Source: Brevundimonas sp. MF30-B
GTDB taxonomy: Bacteria > Pseudomonadota > Alphaproteobacteria > Caulobacterales > Caulobacteraceae
Assembly: GCF_004683885.1 (NCBI RefSeq)
Contig: NZ_CP038440.1
Span: 1,832,001-1,896,000, forward strand
Reading direction: 5' to 3'
Length of the DNA: 64,000 nucleotides
The notes under the pieces were generated by a model. The model had not been told where the DNA came from and did not search any database. It was given only the letters and a program-made list of their open reading frames with translations. Shown here piece after piece: positions 55,344-64,000 of the stretch. Both the position numbers and the translations under genes were made by a program. Every line of letters begins with the position of its first letter. The stretch's first letter is position 1.

Positions 55344-57065
55344 CTAGGCCAGCCTCAGCGACATGTCGCCGCCGATCCATTCCACCCCCGCCAGCCTGCG
55401 CGCCGTCTCGGCGGCCGCCAGATCGCCCAGCGCCGTCTCGGCTTCGGCCAGTACGAAATAGCTGTAGGGATCGCTGGGCCAGTCGGTCAGGAGTTCCAGG
55501 ATCTTCGCCCTGGCGCCCGCCGCATCGCCGTTCGCCAGCATGGCGGCGGCCAGACTGCGGCGCGTCGGATACCAGACGATCGGCGGATCGCCGCCCTCTG
55601 AGCCGCCCATGGCCTGAATCTCGGCCGCGCGAGTGAAGGCGGCGATGGCGGCGGGCGCATTGCCCTCGATCATGGCCGCGCGGCCTTCCAGCACGCGCTG
55701 CGACAGCTCGAAGAAGGCGGCGCGCATCTCGGCCTGCGGACCGGTGAGGTCGGTCGCGTCGCGGATGTCGCGGATGGCCTGAGCTTCAGCGCGCACCGCA
55801 GCGGAGTCGCCTCTCCGCGCCGCGGCCTCACCACGCGCATAGCGCCAGCTGATCACCATCATGGGCCGCTCGGCGTCCGGCTCGGCCAGCGCCGCCACCT
55901 GGGCCTGATCGGCGTAGCGGCCGTAGAGCGCATAGGCGTTGTTGGCCATCATCTGACGCCATAGCAGCCGGTCGCCCTCGTCCTGGGACGGCGGCTGCAC
56001 CAGTTCGGAATAGGTCGACAGGAAGCCGTCGGCCAGCTTCAGTCCCTCCTCGGCGCCGCCGGCCATCAGGGCGCCGCCCATGCCGAAGTGGATGTTGTGG
56101 CCGTGCAGCGGCATGCCCTTCACCCCGCCCGGCGGCGTCGCCAGCCGGTCGTACCGCTTGTCCAGCGCTACGGCCTGGACGTTGGACATCATCGCCTCGC
56201 GATAGCGCCCGACCCGGAAGAAGGTATGCGACGGCATGTGCACCAGGTGGCTGGCCCCCGGCGCCAGCCGCGCCAGCTTTTCGCCGTACGGGATCGCCTT
56301 GTGCGGATCGTCGGACCATTCGGTCAGGTGGATGTACAGGTGGATAGCGCCCGGATCGTCAGCGTTGACCGAGAGAGCGTGCTCCAGCACCTGCATGGCG
56401 CGGGTGATGCCTGGATCGGCGGCCTTGCCGTCCTCGTCCCACCATTCGTCGGCGTTCAGCATCCAGGCGTCAGCGGTCACAGCCGCGACCGAGACGTCAT
56501 CAGGGTAAGCGCGCGCGATCCGGTCCATGGCGCGGGCGAAACGCTCGGAGCGGGTCTCCTCGCGGCCGGAATAGCGCTGGATCAGGGCGTCGATCATGCG
56601 CTTCTGCATCGGCGTGGCGCCGCGAGCCAGACGGCGTGCGTCCCGCGCGGCGACCAGGGCGGCGTCCAGTGACGCCTTGTCATTGCCGCCGCCGTTCAGG
56701 TTCGGCCCCAGAGCCCAGGCCTCGCCCCAGGCGCACAGGCCGCAAGTCGGATCCAGCGCTCTCGCCTTGCGGAAGGCTCGCACGGATTCGGAGTGCTCGA
56801 ACGCCCAGCGCAGCTTCACGCCGTGGTCGAACCAGGCCTGGGCTTCGGGATTGGCGGTGTCGATCTTGAAGCCGCCAGTGCCGAAGCCGTCGACCATGAC
56901 CATGTCGGCGCTGGGCGCGGCGTCGACGGCCGAGCCGACCCGGCCGCAGACCTGGGGACGCTCGATCAAATCGCGCGCGGCGCGGTCGGCGGTGGCGTCG
57001 GCCACGGCCTGGGGGCCGATCGTCAGAGCGGCGATCGCCGCGCCCGCCAGCAGCATCAGTCGCAT
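55344..57065 (-). CDS. Secreted TPR-like repeat protein
   Basis: A 573-residue exported protein with signal MRLMLLAGAAIAALTIGPQA. Helical repeat pairs of TPR type run along it (HSESVRAFRKARALDPTCGLC, DPHKAIPYGEKLARLAPGAS, and C-terminal DAAGARAKILELLTDWPSDP). The conserved LVHMPSHTFFRVGRYREAM and AIHLYIHLTEWS segments mark a widespread but uncharacterised TPR family. Two Cys lie in DPTCGLCAWGEAW. Function is unknown; partners could be periplasmic. Confidence 0.85.
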   Translation of the reverse strand: MRLMLLAGAAIAALTIGPQAVADATADRAARDLIERPQVCGRVGSAVDAAPSADMVMVDGFGTGGFKIDTANPEAQAWFDHGVKLRWAFEHSESVRAFRKARALDPTCGLCAWGEAWALGPNLNGGGNDKASLDAALVAARDARRLARGATPMQKRMIDALIQRYSGREETRSERFARAMDRIARAYPDDVSVAAVTADAWMLNADEWWDEDGKAADPGITRAMQVLEHALSVNADDPGAIHLYIHLTEWSDDPHKAIPYGEKLARLAPGASHLVHMPSHTFFRVGRYREAMMSNVQAVALDKRYDRLATPPGGVKGMPLHGHNIHFGMGGALMAGGAEEGLKLADGFLSTYSELVQPPSQDEGDRLLWRQMMANNAYALYGRYADQAQVAALAEPDAERPMMVISWRYARGEAAARRGDSAAVRAEAQAIRDIRDATDLTGPQAEMRAAFFELSQRVLEGRAAMIEGNAPAAIAAFTRAAEIQAMGGSEGGDPPIVWYPTRRSLAAAMLANGDAAGARAKILELLTDWPSDPYSYFVLAEAETALGDLAAAETARRLAGVEWIGGDMSLRLA

Positions 57066-57127
57066 GTCCCGCCTCCCCGCGCTCCGGCGTCATCCTGGGC
57101 TGGATGACGCCGGGTCGCAAGATAGGG

Positions 57128-58456
57128 TCAGGCGACCTGGGGCGCGACAGGCTCCGGCTCGCCGTCGGGGATTTCCGGTTCGTCCTGGTGACCGCGCGAC
57201 ACGACCTGGGCCACCACGAGATCGCCCGTGACGTTCAGCGTGGTGCGGCACATGTCGAGGAAGCGGTCGACGCCCAGGATCAGGCCGATGCCTTCCGGCG
57301 GCACGCCCACCATGGCCAGGATCATGGCCACCACCGGCAGCGAGCCCGCGGGCACGCCAGCCGTCCCCACGCCGCCCAGGATGCAGACCAGCATGACGAT
57401 GAACTGTTGGGCCATGGTCAGTTCGACGCCGAAGACCTGGGCCAGGAACAGCACCGTGACGCCTTCGAAAAGGGCGGTGCCGTTCTGGTTGGCGGTCGCG
57501 CCCACGGTCAGCACGAAGCGCGAAATCTTGCGCGGCAGGCCCAGGTTCTGCTCGGCGACCCTCAGCGACACCGGCAGGCTGGCATTGGACGAGGCGGTCG
57601 AGAAGGCGACCACGATCGCCTCACGGATATCCTTGAAGAACTTCCAGGGTGACGCCCCGCCCAAGGTGGCGACGAAGATCGGATAGACCACGAACATGTG
57701 GATCGCCATGGCGCCAACGGCCACGGCCACGTAGCGCGCCAGCACGATAAGAAGGTCCCAGCCGAACAGAGCGGCCAGATTGAACATGAGGGCGGCGATG
57801 GCGAAGGGGGCCAGTTTGATGACGAGGTTGATGAGCTTCATCATCACCTCGAACACCCCCTCGATCCCCTGTTTCAGGCGGTCCGTCGCGGCGCTCTTGG
57901 CCATGACCAGGCCGACGCCGAAGAACAGAGCGAAGACCATGACCGGCAGGATCTCGTTGTTCGCCATGGCGGTGAAGACGTTCGACGGGATCAAGTCCAG
58001 GAAGAAGTCGGCCGCCTGCACAGACTCAGGCGCGCTGCCGACGATGGCCGCAGCGCCGCTGGCGCCTTGGGCCAGCAGCTGCTGCGCGATGGTCGGATCG
58101 ATCCCGTCGCCCGGACGGAAGACATTGACCATCACCAGGCCGATAACGACGGCGATAGCCGACACGACGACCGTGAACAGCAGACTCTTGATCCCGGTGT
58201 TGCCCAGCGTCTTGAGGTCGCCCATCTCGGCCACCCCGACCACCAAAGCCGAAAACAGCAGGGGCAGCACCAGCATGAACAGCAGCTTCAGAAAGATCTG
58301 ACCCGCCGGTCCGGTGATGTTGCTGGTCAGCCAGACGACCCAGCCGGCGTCGGCGCCGACGGCCACGTGGACGATCAGCCCGCCCACCAGACCGACCATG
58401 AAGCCGATCAGCATCAGCCAGTGCAGCGGCAAGCCGCGCTTTGCTTGCGTTTCCAT
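57128..58456 (-). CDS. Dicarboxylate/amino acid:cation symporter (DAACS family)
   Basis: A 442-residue transporter of the GltP/DctA family. It shows [18 protein letters not shown], the hairpin serine motif [37 protein letters not shown] with the NxxGT motif, and [17 protein letters not shown]. It imports C4-dicarboxylates or acidic/neutral amino acids using Na+ or H+. The ATG at 58456 is chosen since upstream residues are hydrophilic and lie in the previous intergenic gap. It follows an amino-acid binding lipoprotein by 41 bases. Confidence 0.92.
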   Translation of the reverse strand: METQAKRGLPLHWLMLIGFMVGLVGGLIVHVAVGADAGWVVWLTSNITGPAGQIFLKLLFMLVLPLLFSALVVGVAEMGDLKTLGNTGIKSLLFTVVVSAIAVVIGLVMVNVFRPGDGIDPTIAQQLLAQGASGAAAIVGSAPESVQAADFFLDLIPSNVFTAMANNEILPVMVFALFFGVGLVMAKSAATDRLKQGIEGVFEVMMKLINLVIKLAPFAIAALMFNLAALFGWDLLIVLARYVAVAVGAMAIHMFVVYPIFVATLGGASPWKFFKDIREAIVVAFSTASSNASLPVSLRVAEQNLGLPRKISRFVLTVGATANQNGTALFEGVTVLFLAQVFGVELTMAQQFIVMLVCILGGVGTAGVPAGSLPVVAMILAMVGVPPEGIGLILGVDRFLDMCRTTLNVTGDLVVAQVVSRGHQDEPEIPDGEPEPVAPQVA

Positions 58457-58497
58457 TCTTCCCCCTAGAGGTCGGCGCCTGGGGCGCGTCGTGTCGT

Positions 58498-59601
58498 CTA
58501 TCGAATCGGCAGGCCGTAGATCAGGCCGCCCGGTCGAGCGTTCCATTGTGCATTGAGGCCGCGCGCCAGGTCGAGCGTTGATTGCGTGCCCAGGTTCCGG
58601 TCGAAGATTTCGCCATAGTTGCCCGTGGCGGCGATGGCCTTCTGCGCCCAGTCGTTCGATAGGCCGAGCATGGCGCCGAACTCGCCTTCGCGGCCCAGCA
58701 TGCGGCGGATCCGCGGATCGCCGCTCTCGCGCGCCAGTTGGGCTACATTGTCGTCGGTGACGCCCAGTTCCTCAGCCAGGATGAGCGCGTTCAACGTCCA
58801 ACGGACAATGGAAGCCCACCCCTCATCCTCGCGCCGCACCACGGGGCCCAGCGGCTCTTTGGAGATGACGTCTGGCAGGACGGCGTGCGCCTGCTGGTTG
58901 GTCAGGCTCACCCGCGCCGCCGCGAGCGCCGAAATGTCGGCCGTCAGGGCGTCGCAGTCCTCGCGAGCATAGGCCTGGCGCGCCTCTTCCTCGGTGCGCA
59001 GGACCACCGGGCGGTATTCGATCCCTCGGCTGCGGAAATAGTCGCCGACGTTCAGTTCACTGGTCGAGCCGGCCTGCACGCACACCCGCGCGCCGGTAAG
59101 CTCGGCCGCGCTGTTCAGGTTCAGCGAACGCCGGACCAGAAAGCCCTGGCCGTCGTAATAGTTGATCCCCGCGAAGGTGAGGGCATCGCCGGCCTCGCGC
59201 GTCAGGGTCCAGGAGGTGTTGCGCCAAAGCACGTCGACTCGCCCGGCGCGCAAGGCCGCAAACCGCTGCTCGGCGTTCAGAGGCACGAACCGCACCGCGC
59301 GCGGGTCGCCCAGGACAGCGGCGGCGAGCGCGCGGCAGAAGTCGACGTCGAAACCGCGCCACTCGCCGCGATTATCGGTGTAGGCGAAGCCGATCAGGCC
59401 GGGATTGACCCCGCAGTTCACGCGCCCTCGCTGCTTGACGGCGCGCAGCGTGTCGCTGTCCCCGGGCGTGTAAGGGCGCGCGGCGATCTGCGGGTCGCCG
59501 TCCGGCGCCGGCGCCTCCTCGACCGACCGGTCCCCTCGGCCGCATCCCGCAAGAGCCAGCGCAGCCGTGATCGCCGCCAGCCCTGTCGTCTTGATCCGCA
59601 T
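58498..59601 (-). CDS. Amino-acid ABC transporter substrate-binding lipoprotein (AapJ-like), without transporter genes
   Basis: A 367-residue binding protein of the general amino-acid type. Lipobox LALAGC follows MRIKTTGLAAITAALA. Family stretches: RGRVNCGVNPGLIGFAYTD, GFDVDFCRALAAAVLGD, WTLTREAGDALTFAGINYYD, GARVCVQAGSTSELN, and SKEPLGPVVRREDEGW. The family normally works with AapQMP permeases and ATPase; none is here, and a secondary symporter follows instead. Being a lipoprotein rather than a free periplasmic protein is a variant. Longer frame upstream to 59661 is unlikely. Confidence 0.88.
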   Translation of the reverse strand: MRIKTTGLAAITAALALAGCGRGDRSVEEAPAPDGDPQIAARPYTPGDSDTLRAVKQRGRVNCGVNPGLIGFAYTDNRGEWRGFDVDFCRALAAAVLGDPRAVRFVPLNAEQRFAALRAGRVDVLWRNTSWTLTREAGDALTFAGINYYDGQGFLVRRSLNLNSAAELTGARVCVQAGSTSELNVGDYFRSRGIEYRPVVLRTEEEARQAYAREDCDALTADISALAAARVSLTNQQAHAVLPDVISKEPLGPVVRREDEGWASIVRWTLNALILAEELGVTDDNVAQLARESGDPRIRRMLGREGEFGAMLGLSNDWAQKAIAATGNYGEIFDRNLGTQSTLDLARGLNAQWNARPGGLIYGLPIR

Positions 59602-59677
59602 GGCGCCCTCTTCCGCTTGCGCCCCCGCCCGCTTTAGAGCCTTGTCGGGCCCTCGCCGCAACCCCGTGAAGGTTCAG

Positions 59678-60844
59678 ATGAAGCCGCTTTCCGACCGCAC
59701 GCGCCTGATCGCCTCGGCTACGAAGCGCGGAGCTGGCCGCCGCCCGGTGAACCCGCCGATCGAGCGGGCCTCTACAATGTTGAGCGACCAGCCCGAGCGA
59801 ATGCGCGACCCCGCGCTGGGTCCGGTCTACGGGCTGGAGGGCGGCTCCGCCGCTCGCGCGCTCTGCGACGCCCTGGCCGATCTGGAGGGCGCGCAGCAGG
59901 TCCATCTGACACCATCGGGCCTGTCGGCGGTGACCGTGCCCCTGCTGGCTCTGCTCAAGCCCGGCGACGAGGTGGTGACAAGCGACGGCCTGTACGGCCC
60001 GAGCCGCCGCTTCCTGACCCGCCACATGGCCGCGCGAGGCGTGAGCACACGCTTCCACCCGGCCGTGGCGGACAGCGCCGCCGTTGCGGGCCTGATCAGT
60101 GAACGCACCCGTCTGGTGCTGATCGAATCCCCCGCCTCTCTCACCTTCGAGATGCTGGACGTTCGAGCGCTGACGGGGGTCTGTCGCGCTCGCGGCGTGT
60201 TGAGCGTGATGGACAACACCTGGGCCGCTGGGCTCGCCTTCAAGCCCCTGACGCAGGGCGTCGACGTCTCGGTCCAGGCCCTGACCAAATACGTCGCCGG
60301 CCATTCCGACATGCTGATGGGGTCGGTCGCGACCTGCGATCCCAAGCTCGGCCGCGCCATCACCGAAACCGTGGAGGATCTCGGCTGGCACGTCTCACCA
60401 GACGACGCCTGGCTGGCCCTGCGAGGTTTGCGCACCCTCCCCGTCCGATACGCCGAACAGGGCCGCTCGGCCCTTGAGGTCGCCCGCTGGCTTGCCGCCC
60501 GGCCCGAAGTTGCGCGAGTGCTGCATCCCGCCCTGCCCGACGCGGCCGGCCATGACCTTTGGCGAAGGGACTACGGCGGCTCGGCCGGCTTGCTTGGCGT
60601 CGTCATGAATGGAGGCGACGCGGCGTCGGCTCACGCCCTGATGACCGCGCTAACCCTATTCGGCCTGGGCTACTCGTGGGGCGGCTTCGAGAGCCTGATC
60701 ACCCATGAAACCGGTCAACTGGCTCTACGCGCCGACCCGCCGAAGCTGGAGGGGGCGCTGCTGCGGCTGCATATTGGACTCGAGGATCCCAACGATCTCA
60801 TCGCGGACCTGGAGATAGGCCTCGCGGCCTGGGCATCTCGTTAG
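59678..60844 (+). CDS. metC: Cystathionine beta-lyase-type PLP enzyme
   Basis: A 388-residue Cys/Met-metabolism PLP enzyme. The PLP lysine is in [18 protein letters not shown], the aspartate in [16 protein letters not shown], and [17 protein letters not shown] marks the C-terminus. The family includes cystathionine beta-lyase (homocysteine formation), gamma-lyase and synthase; the W in NTWA and the overall pattern fit the MetC branch best. The stop codon overlaps that of convergent thiG by 3 bases. Confidence 0.85.
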   Translation: MKPLSDRTRLIASATKRGAGRRPVNPPIERASTMLSDQPERMRDPALGPVYGLEGGSAARALCDALADLEGAQQVHLTPSGLSAVTVPLLALLKPGDEVVTSDGLYGPSRRFLTRHMAARGVSTRFHPAVADSAAVAGLISERTRLVLIESPASLTFEMLDVRALTGVCRARGVLSVMDNTWAAGLAFKPLTQGVDVSVQALTKYVAGHSDMLMGSVATCDPKLGRAITETVEDLGWHVSPDDAWLALRGLRTLPVRYAEQGRSALEVARWLAARPEVARVLHPALPDAAGHDLWRRDYGGSAGLLGVVMNGGDAASAHALMTALTLFGLGYSWGGFESLITHETGQLALRADPPKLEGALLRLHIGLEDPNDLIADLEIGLAAWASR

Positions 60845-61623
60845 ATCAGGCCGCTTAGCGGCGACGAGGGGCTGGCGTACATGCGTTTGGGCATCCGCCC
60901 AGCCAGATAGGCTTCGCGGCCCGCGATGACGGCGTGTTTCATGGCCCGGCCCATGCGTATCGGATCCTGAGCCCCCGCGATGGCGGTGTTGGCGATCACG
61001 GCGTCGCAGCCAAGCTCCATGGCGATGGCGGCGTCAGAAGCCGTGCCCACCCCGGCGTCGACGAGTATGGGGACCTTGGCCTGCTCAACGATCAGGCGGA
61101 TGTTGACCCGGTTCTGAATGCCCAGCCCCGAGCCGATCGGGCTGGCGGCCGGCATGACGGCGGCGGCGCCCGCCTCCTCCAACCGCTTGGCCATCACGAC
61201 ATCGTCGGTGCAGTAGACCATGACGTCGAAGCCGTCCTTGACCAGCAGGTCCAGCGCCCGGAGCGTCTCGATCATGTCAGGATACAGGTGCGCACTGTCG
61301 CTCAGCACCTCTAGCTTGACCAGATTCCAGCCCCCGGCTTCGCGCGCCAGCCGCAGCGTCCGCACCGCATCCTCGCCCGTGAAGCAGCCGGCGGTGTTGG
61401 GCAGGAAGGTGAACCGCTCGGGCTTCAGATGGTCCACCAGCATGGGCTGGCTGGGGTCCGACAGGTTTACTCGACGCAGCGCCACGGTGACGATGTCGGC
61501 GCCCGCCGCCTCTGCCGCCGCTGCGTTCTGGGCGTAGTCAGCGTATTTCCCCGTGCCCACGATCAGGCGTGAGGAGAAGGTGCGTCCCGCGACGGTCCAG
61601 GTGTCGGCATATGCATCGGTCAT
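60841..61623 (-). CDS. thiG: Thiazole synthase
   Basis: A 260-residue TIM-barrel enzyme that makes the thiazole phosphate of thiamine from DXP, dehydroglycine and ThiS thiocarboxylate. It shows [28 protein letters not shown] (Schiff-base Lys lies later at LVKLEVLSD), [20 protein letters not shown], and [20 protein letters not shown]. It begins 85 bases after thiS. The ATG at 61623 is used; earlier codons are antisense-like. Its substrate DXP also feeds dxr in this window. Confidence 0.94.
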   Translation of the reverse strand: MTDAYADTWTVAGRTFSSRLIVGTGKYADYAQNAAAAEAAGADIVTVALRRVNLSDPSQPMLVDHLKPERFTFLPNTAGCFTGEDAVRTLRLAREAGGWNLVKLEVLSDSAHLYPDMIETLRALDLLVKDGFDVMVYCTDDVVMAKRLEEAGAAAVMPAASPIGSGLGIQNRVNIRLIVEQAKVPILVDAGVGTASDAAIAMELGCDAVIANTAIAGAQDPIRMGRAMKHAVIAGREAYLAGRMPKRMYASPSSPLSGLI

Positions 61624-61708
61624 GCGCCCGGTCCTAGCGATCCAGGCGGTGTCGCGCCAGCCGGATATGCGGTGCGGTGCGCGGGAATGCGGCGCCTCCC
61701 GCAGGTCC

Positions 61709-61906
61709 TCAGCCGCCTCCGACGAACTGCACCAGCTCAATCCGGTCGCCCTGCGCAAGGCCGGTCTTGGCATGCAGAGAGCGCGGGACGATCTCGAGAT
61801 TGCGCTCAACCGCGACCTTGCGTGCGTCCAGGCCCAGTTCGGCGATCAGATCGCTGATCGTCGACGCGGATGTGTCGCGAGGCTCGCCGTTGACTTCGAT
61901 CTGCAT
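61709..61906 (-). CDS. thiS: ThiS, sulfur carrier protein for thiamine synthesis
   Basis: A 65-residue ubiquitin-fold protein beginning [17 protein letters not shown] and ending LVQFVGGG, with the C-terminal Gly-Gly that becomes a thiocarboxylate. It is paired with thiG. No TPP riboswitch structure is visible upstream; a 17-spaced promoter lies there instead. Confidence 0.93.
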   Translation of the reverse strand: MQIEVNGEPRDTSASTISDLIAELGLDARKVAVERNLEIVPRSLHAKTGLAQGDRIELVQFVGGG

Positions 61907-61934
61907 GCCGTTACGTCAACCCGTTTCATGCGCG

Positions 61935-61963
61935 CTTTAACCCGCGCCCTTCGTCCGCTACAA
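61935..61963 (-). promoter_or_regulatory. Candidate thiS promoter
   Basis: On the minus strand TTGTAG (61963-61958) and TTAAAG (61940-61935) with a 17-base spacer. The start site would be near 61928, about 22 bases before thiS. It overlaps the oppositely directed aroQ promoter. Confidence 0.5.
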
Positions 61964-61964
61964 G
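61936..61964 (+). promoter_or_regulatory. Candidate aroQ-accBC promoter
   Basis: TTTAAC (61936-61941) and TACAAG (61959-61964) with a 17-base spacer, giving a start near 61971 and a leader of about 44 bases before aroQ. Almost the same bases read the other way form the thiS promoter. Confidence 0.45.
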
Positions 61965-62014
61965 GCGCGCCCGATTCATCGTGGCCCGCCGGGCCTCCAC
62001 CCTTGTCAGAGCGC

Positions 62015-62497
62015 ATGGCCGAACCCACTGTCCTCTACGTCCTGAACGGCCCCAACCTCAACCGGCTTGGGACGCGCGAACCCGCGATCTACGGGTCGGA
62101 CACCCTGGCCGACATACAGTCGCGCTGCGTGGCGGCGGCCGAGGGCGCCGAGGTCGTGTTTCGCCAGACCAATCATGAGGGCGAGCTGATCGACTGGGTT
62201 CAGGAGGCGGGCGACCGCGCCGGGGCGCTGGTGATCAATCCGGCGGGCTACGGCCACACCTCGGTCGCCCTGCTGGACGCGTTGCGCCTCCTGTCGATCC
62301 CGGTGGTCGAGTGCCATCTGTCCAATCCGGCCGCGCGCGAGCGTTTCCGGCATCGCTCCTTCGTCTCGCCGGTCGCCGCCGGCGTCGTTTCGGGCTTCGG
62401 CCCGCTCAGCTATGAACTGGCCGTCAAGGCGGCGCTGGAGCTCGCGCGGGAACGCGCCCCGGCGTCGGCCCGTTCGCAACCCCATCAGGAGGCTTGA
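62015..62497 (+). CDS. aroQ: 3-dehydroquinate dehydratase, type II
   Basis: A 160-residue enzyme of the shikimate pathway that dehydrates 3-dehydroquinate. It shows [15 protein letters not shown] (with the catalytic Arg/Tyr region YGS), [33 protein letters not shown] and [18 protein letters not shown]. It precedes accB by 3 bases, an aroQ-accB-accC order common in Proteobacteria. The ATG at 62015 fits the conserved N-terminus; the far longer frame (to 61553) is thiG/thiS antisense. Confidence 0.94.
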   Translation: MAEPTVLYVLNGPNLNRLGTREPAIYGSDTLADIQSRCVAAAEGAEVVFRQTNHEGELIDWVQEAGDRAGALVINPAGYGHTSVALLDALRLLSIPVVECHLSNPAARERFRHRSFVSPVAAGVVSGFGPLSYELAVKAALELARERAPASARSQPHQEA

Positions 62498-62500
62498 ACC

Positions 62501-63010
62501 ATGGCCGACGACAAGAAGACCCTCAAGAATGACGCCGTCGGCGAAATCGACGCCGCTCTGGTGCGCAGCTTGGCCGACATTCTGAACGACACCGATCTGA
62601 CCGAAATCGAAGTCGAGCGCGGTGACCTGAAGATCAAGGTCAAGCGCGAGGTCACGGTGGCCGCCGCCCCGATCCACTATGCGCCGCAGCCCGCCGCTGC
62701 TCCCGCCGCGCCGGCCGCTGCTCCCGCGCCGGCGTCCATGCCCAGCGATCCCGCCACCATCGTCGCCCGCGCCGGCGAAGAGGTGAAGTCGCCCATGGTC
62801 GGCACCGCCTACCTCCAGGCCTCGCCCGAGGCGCCGGCCTTCGTGAAGCCGGGCGACAAGGTCAAAAAGGGCCAGACCCTGCTGATCGTCGAGGCCATGA
62901 AGACCATGAACCCGATCCAGGCGCCGCGTGACGGCGTGGTGGCCGAAATCCTGGTCGGCGACGCCCAGCCCGTCGAGTTCGGCGAACCCCTCGTCCTGCT
63001 CGAGGCGTAA
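62501..63010 (+). CDS. accB: Biotin carboxyl carrier protein of acetyl-CoA carboxylase
   Basis: A 169-residue protein. An N-terminal helical part (about 1-50) leads to an Ala/Pro-rich linker (residues 55-80) and the biotinyl domain, with the biotin lysine in [14 protein letters not shown] strong aggagg ribosome site lies upstream. BirA in this window (24772-25524) would biotinylate it, and AccC follows in the same operon. Confidence 0.95.
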   Translation: MADDKKTLKNDAVGEIDAALVRSLADILNDTDLTEIEVERGDLKIKVKREVTVAAAPIHYAPQPAAAPAAPAAAPAPASMPSDPATIVARAGEEVKSPMVGTAYLQASPEAPAFVKPGDKVKKGQTLLIVEAMKTMNPIQAPRDGVVAEILVGDAQPVEFGEPLVLLEA

Positions 63011-63018
63011 GGCCAGTC

Positions 63019-64000
63019 ATGTTCACCAAGGTCCTGATCGCCAACCGCGGCGAGATCGCGCTTCGCATCCACCGCGCCTGCAAGGAGATGGGCATCTCCA
63101 CCGTCGCCGTGCACTCGGAAGCCGACCGCGGCGCCATGTGGGTGCGCCTGGCCGACGAAAGCGTCTGCATCGGCCCCGCACCGGCGGCCAAGTCCTATCT
63201 GAACATTCCCTCGATCATCGCGGCGGCCGAGATCACCGGCGCCCAGGCGATCCACCCCGGCTACGGCTTCCTGTCCGAAAACGCCCGCTTCGCCGAGATC
63301 ATCGAGGCGCACGGCATGACCTTTATCGGTCCCAAGCCGGACCACATTCGGGTCATGGGCGACAAGATCACCGCCAAACAGACCGTCAAGGACGCCGGCA
63401 TTCCAGTGGTTCCGGGCTCTGACGGCGAAGTCGAAACGGTCGAGGCCGCCATCGAGGCGTCCAAGTCCATCGGCTTCCCCCTCATCGTCAAGGCGGCCGC
63501 CGGCGGCGGCGGTCGGGGCATGAAGGTCGCCCTGACGCCCGACGATCTGGTCGAAGCCGTCCAGACTGCTCAGACCGAGGCCAAGGCCGCCTTCGGCAAC
63601 GGCGCCGTCTACATGGAGCGCTATCTCCAGAAGCCGCGCCACATCGAAATCCAGGTCATCGCCGACAGCCACGGCAACGTCGTGCACCTGGGCGAGCGCG
63701 ACTGCTCGCTGCAGCGCCGCCACCAGAAGGTGCTGGAAGAGGCCCCCTCGCCCGCCCTGTCCGCCGAGGGCCGCAAGCAGATCGGCGAGACGGTCAACAA
63801 GGCCATCGCCGCCATCGGCTATCTGGGCGTGGGCACCATCGAGTTCCTGTGGGAGGACGGCGAGTTCTTCTTCATCGAGATGAACACCCGCCTGCAAGTC
63901 GAGCATCCGGTTACGGAAATGATCACCGGCGTCGACCTGGTGCGCGAACAGATCCGCATCGCGGCCGGTCTGCCGCTCAGCTTCACCCAGGACGACGTGC
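63019..64000 (+). CDS. accC: Biotin carboxylase subunit of acetyl-CoA carboxylase (partial, cut by window edge)
   Basis: About 327 residues are present of an expected 445-450. It carboxylates biotin on AccB using ATP and bicarbonate. It shows [37 protein letters not shown], the ATP-grasp glycine-rich loop [32 protein letters not shown] and [14 protein letters not shown]. The ATG at 63019 lies 8 bases after accB. The C-terminal domain is beyond the window. Confidence 0.95.
   Translation, partial: MFTKVLIANRGEIALRIHRACKEMGISTVAVHSEADRGAMWVRLADESVCIGPAPAAKSYLNIPSIIAAAEITGAQAIHPGYGFLSENARFAEIIEAHGMTFIGPKPDHIRVMGDKITAKQTVKDAGIPVVPGSDGEVETVEAAIEASKSIGFPLIVKAAAGGGGRGMKVALTPDDLVEAVQTAQTEAKAAFGNGAVYMERYLQKPRHIEIQVIADSHGNVVHLGERDCSLQRRHQKVLEEAPSPALSAEGRKQIGETVNKAIAAIGYLGVGTIEFLWEDGEFFFIEMNTRLQVEHPVTEMITGVDLVREQIRIAAGLPLSFTQDDV

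Noticed and set aside
61907..62014. Possible TPP riboswitch before thiS
   Set aside because: The THI-box core sequence and the expected stems were not found; only about 22 bases separate the predicted start site from thiS, too short for one.

Overview
The window looks like chromosomal core sequence from a high-GC alphaproteobacterium of the Caulobacterales, probably Brevundimonas or a close relative. The evidence is the rpsB-to-lpxD envelope cluster, a short ProRS without an editing domain, a nuo operon with small genes between the subunit genes, a cicA-type HAD gene lying opposite to clpP and clpX, and an SOS-controlled sidA-type micro-gene just upstream of dnaE. I see no rRNA, phage, insertion sequence or CRISPR array.

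Positions 1-41358 form an unbroken run of 42 minus-strand genes, read here in the direction of transcription (right to left). First come the 14 Complex I genes nuoA to nuoN (41358-25529), with four small extra genes alternating in type: a two-helix membrane protein (E/F), a lipoprotein (F/G), a two-helix membrane protein (G/H) and a lipoprotein (H/I). birA, coaX and rnj (RNase J) follow with almost no spacing. Next are an uncharacterised membrane-anchored protein, a secreted M28 peptidase, methylmalonyl-CoA epimerase, a DUF1467 protein, proS, lolC/E and lolD. A compact regulatory region follows, with a promoter covered by two LexA (SOS) boxes that drives a 29-residue membrane peptide (sidA-like) and then dnaE. 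A GFA-family protein, rpsB-tsf, pyrH-frr, uppS-cdsA-dxr-rseP-bamA-skp and the start of lpxD complete the run. These serve translation, isoprenoid and phospholipid synthesis, outer-membrane assembly and lipid A synthesis.

Positions 41359-64000 are mixed in direction. An AbgT-family transporter and tRNA-Asp (+) are separated by a bidirectional terminator from a GT4 glycosyltransferase (-). Then come a large autotransporter with calcium-type repeats (+), a small Cys-rich secreted protein (+), tRNA-Val (-), lon (-), a small lipoprotein (+), clpX (-), cicA (+), a small unknown gene (-) and clpP (-), which together form a proteolysis locus. A TPR-like lipoprotein-sized secreted protein (-), a dicarboxylate/amino-acid symporter (-) and an orphan amino-acid binding lipoprotein (-) follow. 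The window ends with a metC-type lyase (+), thiG and thiS (-), and aroQ-accB-accC (+), the last cut by the window edge. thiS and aroQ appear to share overlapping divergent promoters.

Most adjacent genes in the long run overlap as TGATG or ATGA, which suggests translational coupling. The most notable find is the sidA-like checkpoint micro-gene with tandem LexA boxes at 15372-15522. Second is the alternating pattern of unannotated small genes inside the nuo operon.
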